A DNA stretch of 64,000 nucleotides from Chrysomallon squamiferum (lineage: Eukaryota; Mollusca; Gastropoda; Neomphalida; Peltospiridae). The stretch is from assembly GCA_012295275.1 (NCBI GenBank), contig CM022671.1, positions 12,023,678 through 12,087,677 on the forward strand. The letters run 5' to 3'. Shown here piece after piece: positions 44,682-57,280 of the stretch. The notes under the pieces were generated by a model that worked only from the letters and a program-made list of their open reading frames with translations, made no database searches and had not been told where the DNA came from. Within the stretch, counting starts at the first letter, position 1. Each line of letters begins with the position of its first letter. The translations under genes were made by a program, and so were the position numbers.

Positions 44682-47600
44682 CTTTATAAACAGTAAGTCA
44701 GAAATTAGAAAGAAGAATAATTAAAAAAAATAAAAAAATAAAAAAAGTTAACTATGGAATATTTTTTAACATTGTTTTGATAGTGAGTGCATTCTGTAGT
44801 CACAATGTGATGGCACAGATTCCAAAATATCATGGCTGCCAAAGTCCAAAAAGTTAATCAATAATAAACATCTTTAATTTTTGACAGATTTAAGGAGTAA
44901 GTAATTTGCCTAATTCTAACAAGTGAAAAAGTGAATAACTTAATTATATAATGTTTCTAACTCTGAAGAAAGTATAAAAACTGAACAAAAATACTTACGA
45001 TGACTGGGTCTGCCATTTGGTTTCAAGGTGACAGTGAAAATCTCACTGTGAACTCGGACTGCTGAACGAGTGGTGACAAGTGACTTGAATGTTGTTTGCC
45101 TTGCTACAGCCTTGCTACAGTCTGCGCTGGTTTCTCTGTGCTCATCACATCTGTAACAGATTCACTAGATCTTGCTGATTCCTGCTTAACTGATGCAGTT
45201 AATACTTTAGGTAAAACATAATCAACTGATGATGTAACAGGTATTTTAATTTTAGAAAACGATGTGTTCTCTGCAGTTGTAGAAGTGATTGTTTCACTAG
45301 CATAAGATCTAGAGTTGTTAATAATGTCGGATGTTGTCTTCAAACTTGCTGTAGGGACAGTAACATTTTCTACAGAGTACTGGGCTGTTTTGCTGTGCTT
45401 GGAAGTTTCTGTGGATGTTACAGTGTTACTTTCATAAACTGGTAAAGATGTACTGTTCTCTTCAAGCCTGCTGGAACTGTTTCCAGTACTGACAGTGTCA
45501 CTAACATTTGTTTTATCTGAGATTTCAGTTTCATAATCTTCATACTGGTCAAAGTCATAATCAACCATTGTTCCATTTCCAGAACCTGCCAGTTCTTCTG
45601 AACCTGTTTGAGAAGAGGAGCAGACTATTAATGTTACAAAAATGTCAAACAACAACTTCCATGTAATAACTGGATTGTTTAAACAGGGCATCCATTGTTG
45701 GTCAAACTAACCAAACAAACAAATACAGATCTAGTTTTGGTATTATGGTGTTGCCTGCTAGTTACAATTAAAATGGAATTTACTTTATCAACTCTTTTGA
45801 ACTCTACTGTTATTTATTTATGGGTTTTTAAATTAACACAGAAGAAACAAACTGTACACAACTCACTCTGATTTTCTGATTCAGGCATCGTGCTCACTAA
45901 AGACTGCTTGGCACGTACAGAATTGCCTTCATCATCTTCACCAACTACAACAACGTAGTACGTAGCCTGTGCGTCCAGGCCAGGGATCTCAGACTTAAAG
46001 TCTGTTGCCTTCTCTTCTTGTACACGCTGCCATTTTCCATTCCCTTCAAAATAAATAGGTGGTCTTTTAATTTTCTTAAATTACTGAAATTTGACAAGAG
46101 AAAATTTATTTTTTAAAATAAAAAAGGTATTTTATGACATTTTTTATTTGTTCATGGATTCAAGATAGCCAATAGTAAATATATATATATTTCTTAATCA
46201 TGTAATAAATTTGCCATTAAAACTTATGCCCATTAGTGTGTAATGCCAGAGATATACTTTCCTTGTTGTGTGTATTTATATAAACTTGTGTATGGGTTTA
46301 AAACAAAACAGCAAATATGTACATGTGTAAGTTATTCATAACATTTTAGACATTTTATTTACCTTTATAAGTTTTTTGTATATTGCAAGGAAAATTAACA
46401 GACATGTGGATGCTGAAATAATTATTTAAAAATAAATAAAGTAATTCTAAGCAACAGATACACAAACATGGGCCAACACACACACATTTACCACCACAAA
46501 AAGACACACAGATAAATATGTGTATGTTTGTGTTTGTATGTGTATGCATGTGTATTTATGTCTGTGTTTACCTAATCAACTTGAGAGAACTGAGTCAAAC
46601 TCACCCACTCGTCTGTACTCGACATGGTATGTACATGGTGCTCTAGCATGCACTGATTCGTCAAGCTGCCAAACCACAGTGACTGAGTCTACACCACTGA
46701 TCACCTTCGTCACACGTGGCTCTGCCAGAGCTGTGAAAACACTGGCTTTGTTAATACAGGAGTAGTACTGACACTGCCTTATTAAACTGTGTCTGTAGGC
46801 ATTTATGCAAGTAACAGTTAGTGAATGCATGAATATTTTAACAACATTTTGTTTTCTGTTTTCTTAAAATTGAATTAATCCAGGTTTTGTAACTACAAAT
46901 ATAATTAATAAAACAATATTTGATAATGTGAAATAGGACCTTCATAATATAACTGGATCATTATAAAATTAATTTTTTTCCATTAAAACATTCTAAAATA
47001 CTGTTTTACATAAATACATTTTATTCATTTACTTATTAGTATTTTATTTTATTTTAAATGTTTATTCTTTTAAAATCAGACATTAAGTTTTCTAAAATTA
47101 GGATGAGATTTTAAATCGGATTTTATAATATGACAAATTTGAAAAAGAGGTAAAACAAAATAAGAAATATATTTTAACTAAGTTTCTTTTATTTCTCGCT
47201 AAGTTGTTTTTGAATAACAAATTTTTTTAAGCAAACAATAATTTTTAAAACATTAAATTTTATTGTTTCTTATTATAGATTCAGAATAACAAATAATAAT
47301 AACTATGTATTTAGAGAACAAGTTTCAAAAAGATAAATTGTTTCTTTTTATTATCAATTCAGAATAACAAACTGATAAACTTTAAAACATTAAAATTTAT
47401 CTCTTTTTTATGTTATAGATTATAAAGAATAAGAAAATTATTTTAGATTTTTATTTTACTTTATTAATATTTTGTGTGTGTGTGTGTGTTATAAGAAATA
47501 CATTTGTTATTACAACTTACGTAAGTGATCTGACATAGTCATTGCAGTGATGTAATATGCTTCTCCATTTCCTTGTTGTGTGTATCCCCAGACAGCTATC

Positions 47601-50600
47601 TTGTAGAGAGATGCTGGTTCTAACCCAGGCAGAAACGCCCGTGAGATGTTTGGTGTATCAAATGTTAGAGCCACTTTGAAAGATTTCTTAGAAGTTTCTT
47701 TAACAAACAAATAAACAAAATATAGAAAAATTTAAAAATCCACCTGGTTGTTTCAGTTCTGTTTTAATTGCATATTTCCTTCATAGCTAATTACTCTGAC
47801 TGATATATGAAAAATTGTTAAAGTTGTGAAAATTTATTTGATAGTGTGATTCTAAAAATCTAACTAAAGTATGGAAGATTATAAAAATGTGTATCAATTC
47901 TAATTTTATTATAACTTGTAAAACAATATTAATTTTGCAAAAACATTTTTTACAAATTTTGATTTTGAAATTAGTTGATAAAATGCACATGGAAATGAAA
48001 ATACAATCTATTAATATATTAAGGATTATACAAAACAAAAAAGCATTCAAATTAACATCTTCAAATTTACAAATAATCAACAATAAAATTATATAAATAC
48101 TAATAGTAAAATAATAAACATACGTTTTGAGTAACCAATTTGATATCCAAGTAATACCCCATTTGTTTTTTCTGGTTCTTTCCATTCAAGAAAAAAATAC
48201 CTTGAACCTCTTGACTGAAGAAATAGATACTGAACTTTACCAGGAACTAGAAAGAAATCAACAAAGGAACACAAACATTAAGCTAAGAAATAACAGTAAC
48301 TGCAAAAAAAAAGGAATTTTTGACAGAAACTACTGTGAAGTTATGAAGTAAAAGCTAAGGACTGTTTTCTATTTATCCATCCATCTGTCTGAATGTCTGA
48401 CTGTCTGTCTAAACAAATATAAGAATAAAACTTTTTTTAAATAATTTCGCCTCCTATTTTGTTAAAGGCCATGGGTTTATTAGAAACAGAATATTGATGC
48501 ATATTTGTAGATGTTTAACTTCAATGTACATGAGAAAGGCTTGGTTATATCTTTTTGTCTATTTCACATTCACAAACCCTCACTTCTCCCCAAAGTTTCT
48601 CAATTCACCTTAATGTCTCTTTCCTAGCTCAAACCATGTAATATTAATTAAAGAAACACTGACCTCCTTCCAGTGTGGTAAAGTTGATGATGTTGCTGTG
48701 GTTGGAGATGAAATAGGTATTAATGACAGCAATGTCCACAGAGACATTGGCATTGGCTGGTAGATCGTGCAGTGTGTATTTCAGTTTTCTTGGTTTGGAT
48801 CTGTTTGGAGGAATTCTGACACCTTTCTTATGTTCTGGATCCTCACTTCGCCAGTATGATATCTGTAGACAAATAACATTCGAATTTACCATTCCAACTA
48901 CGTCTCTGTGATTAGTATGAAGAAAGCTGTGGTTTCTTCTTTGCTCTTTACTGGAAGATGCTTATAACATAATTCTTAATTACTAACAGTAGATTGGTTT
49001 AGTGTTGCTGTAATTAATACAAATTCATCTTTAAAAAACAAAGACAAGTAACCTGGTACCTAGTTTTAAAATATAATGATGAAGAATTTTATGGTATCTA
49101 GTTTTTACTACAATCATAAAGAGTTAGCTGATATTATAAGAACAACGAATAACTTGATATCTAGTTTTAAACTGTAAGAACAAAGAATAACCTGATATCT
49201 AGTTTTAAACTGTAAGAACAAAGAATAACCTGATATCTAGTTTTAAACTGTAAGAACAAAGAATAACCTGATATCTAGTTTTAAACTGTAAGAACAAAGA
49301 ATAACCTGATACCTAGTTTTAAACTGTAAGAACAAAGAATAACCTGATACCTAGTTTTAAACTGTAAGAACAAAGAATAACCTGATATCCTTTGAAAGCT
49401 CCTCGTACTGCAGCTGTACTTGAGTTCACCCGATTCCACTGCAGACGTGCGGAGGTGTTGGTTACTGGATAATTTGGGTCAAGCTCAAAGTTTTCAGGGA
49501 CGACCAGTGGTACTGAAAATAATATTAACAATTACTATATTAGAAATTAAATAATCTGAAAACAGTGTTCATAAAATGCTAAATATTTATCTTTACATCG
49601 TCTGTAATTTGTTTGTTAGCTAACATGATATAATAAAAGAAATACAGACAGATTAAAGGATAATATTTGATTAAGAATAATAATAAGAATATTATGAAAG
49701 TGTTTAGGGATGGCAGGCCACAAAGTTATTCCTACTCAAATAGATCTAAGTTTGAAATAGAATGATTTGAGTTATCTGTAGACTTAGATCAGTAGTTAGA
49801 GAATTGGACTACTGGTCAGACTAATACAGCAAACATTTCATGACTGGTTTATTAAAGAACATTGTATATACTTTCCTGTCTATGAGAACATGTCTATAAA
49901 AGAACCAATATTGCTAATCAGAGTTGTCAAAGAGGTGGCCCTCTCTCATATAATCATTATGCAAAAAACATATAACCCTAGATAATAAATGTTACATTAA
50001 AACATGTTATTTTTATAATACCTGCTTCTCCAGAATAACCTTTTGTGATCCTTGGTGCTTTCAGAGATGGCCCCATAACATTCCCTGATGAAATCATGAT
50101 GCTGTACGGACAAAACACTGTGTTCACAGGAATTCTGATGTGAGTGGTGTTACTGTTGTTGATGATGTAAGTATTGTAGTCTTTGGTTCCATCTTCTTTC
50201 ACTGTAACATTGTAGTAGAAGCCTTCACCATTGTGTTCATACTTGGGAATGGGCTAAAAAAGATGACAAAGACAAAAAGATGACAAATAATAATAATATC
50301 CACTAGATATTAGAATTCCAAATATTTCTACATTTATTTGTATATTTCGTATCATCAGCAAACATCTGAATTTAATGTGTGACTTTAACTAGGAATTATT
50401 TTTGATCTAAATTTTTACTCACAGCCCATTCAATGATGAGAAAACCAGTTGTGTTAGCTATTTTTCTTATCTTTCTTGGATTTCTATATGGTCTTGTCAT
50501 TGGTGTGACACATTTTGTTTCGGATGGGGCACTGTATTTGCCCCGCCCAAGATCACTGACAGCTGCCACTCTAAAGGTATATTCTGTCCAAGGAGCCAAT

Positions 50601-53600
50601 CGTATTGCAGCTACTTTTTTGTGGTGTGGTGTCTCAGCAGCCAACACCCACTTGCCTGGCCTGTGATCACTCATGTACTGCACTGTGAAATTAGTTACAG
50701 GAGAAAAGTTTTCAAGTGATTTGTCAAACTTCCAGCTGATGTCAGCTCTTCCCGCTCTGCAGCGAACGATCTGAACATCGTACGGGGCACCTGGGGGGCC
50801 TGCAAACACAATGAAAATTCAACTGACTTGAAAGATGAATTGGAAAACTGATAAAAAGAATGGATGAAAAGACAAATATATATATTTTTTAAAGTCAAGT
50901 ACAGAATCACTGTTGTGAAAATGATTTTGTGGAGGAGGAAACAGGTTAGCACCTTTCCACTGGCTACAGTTGCTTATTAGGAATCATTTTCATAAGCTTC
51001 CCCAGACAAGAAAACATACACTAAGGACTTTTGTTTAGCTTGCCATAGTGTTTGAATAAATGAATATGATAATATAAACATCACCAGTCTTTGTGCCAGT
51101 TATATTTGATAGTGAGTTGATAATGATAATTAATTACATCTATCTTATAAAACCTAAAAACATAAAGAATAAAAATGATCAAAAATTTGTTGTTTTGAAA
51201 GAAAATTATGCTATAAATAAGAACTTATAAATGATTTATAATAAATTTTTTGAAGCAATGAAAGACTTTTAGAAACATTTTAGAATACAGAAATGATAAT
51301 TAAGAAATTTTTTGTAGTAAAAAATGATTTTTCTATTGACCTCTAACTTTCAGCTGTGCTGTTGCTTGTGCCATGTCAACAGATGATGTTGCAATGCAGG
51401 TGTATAAACCTTGGTCATCAACTTCAACATTCTGTATGATGAGAGAATCGGCAGTCACAGAAAGTCTACCTCCAAACTCTTCATCATCCACAGTCTGGTT
51501 GTTCTTCATCCAGGTTATGTTCAGGTTCATCTGCTCTCGGTAATCTGTGACAGCCTCACAGTGAAAACTAACTTCCTCTCCATTGGTTACAGATTTGCTC
51601 ACTGGTGGTACAATTATTCTTGTCTTTTCTAATGAAAAATAATTAAAAATAAATAAAATAAACAAACAAACTATCAAACAAAGTAAAATAATTGAAAGAA
51701 TTTGAAAATCTTACATTACATTTTTATAGACATAACAATAATAAGGCTTTAGAGTTAAAATTAATTATAATTACAAATATATCAGTGTTTTAGTACCTGT
51801 ATGAGTATTTAGTTTTTCTTTCTTTCTGTTTTATTTGCTTTCTTATTTATTTTTATTATTATTTTCTTTCTTTTTCAGATTGATGTCTAACAAATCACAA
51901 AGAATTTACCTTGCACTATCACCTTGACCTTTATTTCATCTCTACCAAATTTGTTTGTGGCAACACACGAGTAGGATCCTTCATCTACTACATCAGCATC
52001 CTGCAGCAGTCACAACAATTACATTTATTAATTACGTGAGTTTGTGTGTATGTTACAAACACTGTTGGAAAAAATTACAAAAAGCTGAGAGGAGACCCAG
52101 TGAGTCAAAAACAACAAGATAATAATAATAACAGTAACAGTAATAGTAATAATAATAACAACATGTAACTAAAGAAATTTGAAAAATAATTAATAGATTT
52201 TTTAAAAATATAAAAATAGTCATGCATAATATCTAAAAGATTAGTACACATGCAACATAGTGTCAGCATAAACTTTTTAAAATGAATTTTACACAATAAT
52301 TATCTTCCAACTACTGTAAAAGGATTGGACAACATTTCCCATATCTTTATGTATTTATTCACTGTTTGAAATTCTTACCTCGAAATAGAGGTCACCATTG
52401 TCAGAAAGAGAGAAGCGACTGCCTTGTTTGATGATTGCACCATTCTTCAGCCAGGACTTCTGTGGGCGAGGGCTTCCTCTTGCTTCACATGGGAGTCTCA
52501 CAGATTTTCCTCTCAGAACTTTGACTGTGGACTCAGGTCCCTCGTCAACAGCAGGTGGCTCAGCTAACAGTTTCAAACAGATTGTTAACAGCTGATTTAC
52601 ATTGTTTTGGGTGTTCAGTATTATTTTAAACATATCACAGCAATGTGTTAAAATTATTTTTAGGAAATTCAGTACTTGAACTGTACTATGAAAAGTATAA
52701 GTTACAAATTTTAATATACAAATATAATTATTATGGATGAACAGCAAAAATGTAAACTGATCTCAGATGCACTTCACAGAAAGTTTGAAATTAAATGATA
52801 ATAGTAGAAAAATATCAGTTGTGAATTCAGGAGCAGAAAAGTGTCAGCCCATTAAATGTGAACTCAGTGTTATGTTAAAATATATGTTGAACTATAATGC
52901 AGCAAAGTGTGAAGTGTCTTATAGTAAAGATTTAAAAAGACTCACCCTGAACACGGAGAGAGAAGTCAGCCCATGCAAAACCAAAATCATTGGAGGCATT
53001 ACACTGGAAGACTGCAGTGTTGAGGTCATCAACGTCAGTAAAAAAGAGAGCATCATCAAGAAATTCTACATTCTTATACAGCACATCTGTTTCTTCAAAC
53101 AAAACAAAAAATACTGTAACACCAGCTCTCTGTAACATATTGTTTCATTCTGGTAAACTTTAACAAAGTCCTAATAGGTAAAATAGCAAACTTTATTTTT
53201 ATTTAACCACAAAATATGTTACTTACACGGGTACAAGACGGTTTATCAGCTTTCAAGAAAACTGGAATTAGAAGTATATTAATTGTTCTTTAACTTTTGT
53301 TATTTATTTTATACTTTAAATAATGGGGAAAAACAACAGAATATGTGGTCATATGATCAAACTCCATTTGCAAACTATAAAATAACCCTTTTATTTTTAA
53401 TTAATTGATATAAAAACATGTTTTGGTTTTCTCTTTTTATTTTATTTTTTTTCTTTGTTTGAATCCTGTATGCAGCCTGTGAAATAACAATGTAAAAGGT
53501 ATAATTAAGGTGTGAAACTTATCTTCATTAGTCAGTTAGTAAAAGTTACCTTCAATGGGTATTCCATTTACAAACCAGCTGATGACAGGTTCAGGAATTC

Positions 53601-53765
53601 CGTCACTTTTACAGGTTAATGTGACATCTTCTTCTGCATCTACTGTAATACTTTGTGGTTCTGATATCCAGTATGGCTTTTCTGAAAAAAAAAAAAAAAT
53701 AAAAAAAATAATATAAAATGAAAAAAAATCTTTTGTGCTGAAGAGGGCAGTAATAATAATAATAA

Positions 53766-53833
<68 letters not shown>

Positions 53834-53884
53834 AATAATAATAATAATAATGACAATAATAATAATAATAATAATAACAATAAC

Positions 53885-53928
<44 letters not shown>

Positions 53929-55478
53929 TAATAATAATAATAATAATAGTGATAACAATACTTTTGATGATGTTGATGAAAGAAGGATTTTAGGGGTGGG
54001 CAGATCTGATTTACTAATATCCAAAGTTATAAAACATATTCTACAAATATTTATACTTATTCTTTCATTGGTTATTTTTGGAAACTTTAAAAAGTAATTT
54101 TATAAATAATATTTGTTTACAAATATGTACATATGAAATTGAATTTGGCTTACGAATTGCTGAGACATTGAAAATTCCTAAGACGCCATCAGACATGCCA
54201 TTGTTTCCGATACACTGGTATCGTCCAATCTCTGTCGCTTGTAACTCGAGAATTGTCAGCTCAAACGAGTCGTCACTAATTTCGTACCCTCCAGAGCTGG
54301 AGATCTCCACATCATTGTGAGTCCACGTCACTCTTGGAACTGGACTGAAATGTTGTTGTCTAAATTATTACAGACATTATTATGAAGCATATTACTGGTA
54401 GAATGACTGTTTTAAAGAAATTAGGACCATTCTTTCTTTGTGCATTCTTTGAGCCAGTTCTACTTCCAACCAACGAATGTGTGTACTTTTATTATTATTA
54501 TTAATATTATTATTGTTGTTGTTGTTGTTGTTGTTGTTCCTTTATTTAATTTTTTATTTTAATTTTTAATTTTTTTTTTTTTTATCATTTTGTGTACATT
54601 GGAATAACATTAGCCATATACCACTTAAAACAAAATATAAATATTAAATTTATAAAATAAAGTTTAAAATAATAATATGTACTCACTTTCCCCCCATGAT
54701 GCACTTTAGTTTCACAGCATCATACATAAATGCTTGAACCTGAGTTTGTGACTTCCAGAGAAGTTCAGTTGATCTCAACTCTGGATATTCTGTTTAATGT
54801 CATAAAGCATCACAGTTTTATAATTTAGCAGTTTATTGATAAAAATACTGTTATGTTGTGTTTTACAGGAATTGAAATATGACAACTGACAAATCAAAAG
54901 TGAGCTGAGAGTTAAAAAGAACAAAACAATGACAAACATACATAACAGGTAAAGTTTTGGAGATCTGTCCTGCACCATAAACCAAATACAACTTACTAAA
55001 TGACACGGTGTCTGTGTCTGCGTAGAGAAAAGCTCAACTTTTAATTGACAATTGCAGACTGAATGATTTTGGTAAACATTTCATTTTAAGCTATAATTCT
55101 GTAATTCCTCAAGAAAAGTACATTTGAAAAAACTTTATTAACACATTAAAAAGGAGAGACAGAAAGTGTAAAACAGTGTAAAAAGCTGTGATACAAATAT
55201 CTCACCTCCAGTGAAGAGTAATGTCTGAACTGATCCTGTAATCGTGGACTGCAGAACTTCATTTGTCACTGAGCAAACAAACCAGCCCAGTGAATCCTCG
55301 GGTCTTGTTGTCAAAATGTACAAGTTTCCTGACATCACAATGAAAAACAATAATTTTACCATTAAACATATTCTGCAATTTAACAGAGCTTTGTTTCTTG
55401 CCTAGGATACTTATTATTATTAATGAACTGTTACATAAATACGTTTTGGTTTTCTCTTTTTATTTTGTATTTATATCT

Positions 55479-55534
<56 letters not shown>

Positions 55535-56778
55535 GATGTGAGATTACTAGGTCCTCTATTCTGACAAATTTTTCATTTTCTTCCCTTAAGTCCAGACTCA
55601 CCTTCATAATCTAAATTTGTCCTTTCAGAACTGTCTAAGTCATTTCCCAAGAAATTACCATATCCGAATGTTGTTTCTGTTCCATCATCATTGTGCCTTG
55701 TCCATAAGACTTTGCCTTTTGGCTGACTTTCAGCAGAAACACAGGGAAGCTTGGCAGCATGTCCCAGGCGAACATGAACAGTTTCATCATGTTCACTCTC
55801 TCGAGTAGCCAGGAGGACAGCTTCTCTCACATCAACGTATGATGACAGCGACACCCCAAACACATTCTCTGCACGACACTGGAAGTTTCCCACATAGTCA
55901 GGTGTAATGGAATGAAATATCAAACTGCCGGATTCAGATAAAGTGACAGATGTCTGACTGTCGATGTCCAGTGGTCTTCTGTTGAAAAGCCACGATATTC
56001 TGTAAATAAATAAGGGTCATAAAAAGCTGCGACTTCATACAGTGTCACGATTTTGCATGGAAATGTGAATATTTCACATCAGCCACGTTGTTATTTTATG
56101 AATAATGAAATGAAAGAAGAATTACGTATAAAAAATGTGAGTGGAAAGGTTGACTAATGGTCTGATGATGATATGTTGGTCTATTTACATTACAGAGATA
56201 TGTGTACATCGGAGGTTTTTGGAGAAAAAAAATCACCCTTTCAAAAAATATATTAATTACTTTAGAAATTATTTGTAAGAAAGTCTCTTTTTTATTATAT
56301 TTTATTTATAACAATTAATTTGTCATAATAACTATATATAGAAATGAACAGCGTATGTCTTAGGATCTGTGTGACAAAGGTTTGTGATCTGTGATACACA
56401 CTTTGGCAATGGTTTCCCAGTAGCCGTACAGTTCAGTATAAACTCTTCTCCAGGAACAAAATAAACAGGTTCCTCTATGTCCACGTCAGCTTTTGGTGGT
56501 TCTGCAATGTAATAACAGATTTAAACATTCATAATTAAAATGAATGCATTTTTTTCAAAAACATTTTAAATTTGAAAATATGATTTAAAAACAGTAACAA
56601 CTATCATCATTAATATCCAAACATGAAAACTACACCGTGTGCTTACACACTGCTAACTTATTTGTATGTTTATTAACATAAATTATTTTTATTAATTTTT
56701 AAAAACTGTATATTTACCAGAAAGTGCTGGTGTTATTCCACAGATTACAACAAACAATACCGCTGCTGATGTTAACAT
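44299..56778 (-). CDS. L1CAM/neuroglian-family cell adhesion molecule with extra C-terminal Ig domain, 22 coding exons (frame broken by 11-bp duplication)
   Basis: Cell-surface adhesion protein of the L1/neuroglian family. Coding exons: 56778-56718, 56501-56402, 55999-55602, 55328-55206, 54789-54687, 54344-54154, 53681-53550, 53261-53227, 53129-52946, 52563-52379, 52000-51910, 51628-51341, 50799-50423, 50253-50022, 49512-49382, 48862-48664, 48246-48124, 47697-47521, 46730-46605, 46043-45867, 45603-44999, 44681-44299. Layout: signal peptide (1-20), six Ig domains (about 30-630), five FnIII domains (632-1144), Ser/Thr/Asp-rich stalk (1145-1342), a seventh Ig (1345-1440) and a hydrophobic tail (to about 1469). 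L1-type signatures include PWTEYTFRV, TKGYSGEA and RGAFKGYQ. Phases agree everywhere except exon 45603-44999, where an 11-bp tandem duplication adds two extra bases to the frame and creates a TAG at 45106-45104. As written the product stops at about 1310 aa. No transmembrane segment or FIGQY tail was found. Confidence 0.88.
44999..45603 (-). other. Ser/Thr-rich stalk exon with 11-bp tandem duplication (frameshift and stop)
   Basis: The exon encodes a low-complexity stalk rich in Ser, Thr and Asn-X-Ser/Thr sites (for example NNSRSYASE and TAENTSF), preceded by an acidic patch with YDFDQYEDYE. On the minus strand CTGTAGCAAGG occurs twice in tandem (45120-45099). The flanking splice phases need 594 nt; the exon has 605. 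Reading with both copies gives TVAR-Leu-stop; reading with one copy gives TVARQTTFK and continues in phase into the last exon. Confidence 0.85.
45867..50799 (-). other. Five fibronectin type III domains of the adhesion gene
   Basis: FnIII-1 begins GPPGAPYDVQ and contains ISWKF and PWTEYTFRVAAVSDLG. FnIII-2 follows in the same exon (NPRKIRKI, LIIEWAP). FnIII-3 contains LQWNRV, AAVRGAFKGYQISYWRSED and PANANVSVDIAVIN. FnIII-4 contains FFLEWKEPEKTNGVLLGYQI and LEPASLYKIAVWGYT. FnIII-5 contains TVVWQLDE, YHVEYRRVG and LDAQATYYVVVVGEDDEG. The order and the GYSGEA linker after FnIII-2 match neuroglian/L1. Confidence 0.85.
49050..49386. repeat. 38-bp minisatellite touching a splice donor
   Basis: About six near-identical 38-bp units, with two more diverged ones at the left, run from about 49050 to 49386 in the intron after FnIII-3 part 1. 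Each unit carries ACCTGATATC/ACCTGGTACC-like ends, and the rightmost unit overlaps the last bases of exon 49512-49382. On the minus strand every unit therefore repeats TATCAG followed by GTTATT, the donor, and TTTGTTCTTACAG, an acceptor-like string. Confidence 0.85.
53766..53955. repeat. (GAT)n(AAT)n trinucleotide tract in adhesion-gene intron
   Basis: About 22 GAT units pass into about 40 AAT-type units, inside the intron before exon 53681-53550. Asp/Asn/Met/Ile homopolymer ORFs across it are spurious. Confidence 0.97.
55485..55533. repeat. (GT)n microsatellite in adhesion-gene intron
   Basis: About 24 GT units between exons 55999-55602 and 55328-55206. Confidence 0.97.
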
Positions 56779-57236
56779 TTCAGAGACAGAAATTTCTGAA
56801 AATAAATTTATTCTCATTACTGATGAATATATATTATAATATTTTTATCCACAGTTCTGACATCGGTTTAAAAAAATATATATATATTTTAAATAAAATA
56901 AAAATAAAAATCGTATAAATGCAGCATCTTTTATTTTATTATTTGATGCTTTTTTTTAATTTTCAGCGTTTGTGCATCTGCCAGTTTACTTTGTCAGTCT
57001 TTCTTTCTTTCTGTTTTTGGTGTTGTTTTTTTTTAATTTTTTTTTTAATAAGCTAAATGCACAATAATTATGAAGATAAAAATAGTTTTATTTAATTCAC
57101 GTAAAAGTATTTTAACAAATTCTTGAATAAAATTCTCTATATAAAAACTGTCGACTTTAAAATGTTATTATAACTTCATTTTATGCCATAATATCACACT
57201 GAAAGCTTTTTATATTTCATATATTCTAATAAAATA

Positions 57237-57280
<44 letters not shown>

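Larger units (their letters stand above)
51341..56501 (-). other. Six N-terminal Ig domains of the adhesion gene
   Basis: Each domain shows the Ig pair of cysteines: Ig1 ILNCTATG / FQCRAEN; Ig2 LPCVSAE / WFVCSVTN; Ig3 LKCIMGG / YQCIGNN; Ig4 LTCKSDG / FQCNASN; Ig5 LPCEARG / YSCVATN; Ig6 FHCEAVT / YTCIATS. Tryptophans sit about a dozen residues after the first cysteine. The six-domain count and the long Ig2 with an insertion match the L1 family layout. In Ig4 the junction between exons 53261-53227 and 53129-52946 has an alternative: acceptor at about 53094 with donor at 53229, which removes about a dozen residues. Confidence 0.85.

Noticed and set aside
45104-45112. The TAG after TVARL as the natural stop of the adhesion gene
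   Set aside because: Removing one 11-bp copy restores frame and splice phase into an exon encoding a good Ig domain, so the stop looks secondary. It may still be the real end in this individual.
47787-48185. 132-aa hydrophobic ORF in an adhesion-gene intron
   Set aside because: Ile/Phe-rich product of AT-rich intron sequence; it overlaps the real exon 48246-48124 only at its start.
53536-54097. ORFs with Asp/Asn, Met/Ile and Leu/Ser runs
   Set aside because: Translations of the (GAT)n(AAT)n tract in an intron. Only the short Ig4 exon at 53681-53550 within the minus-strand ORF is real.
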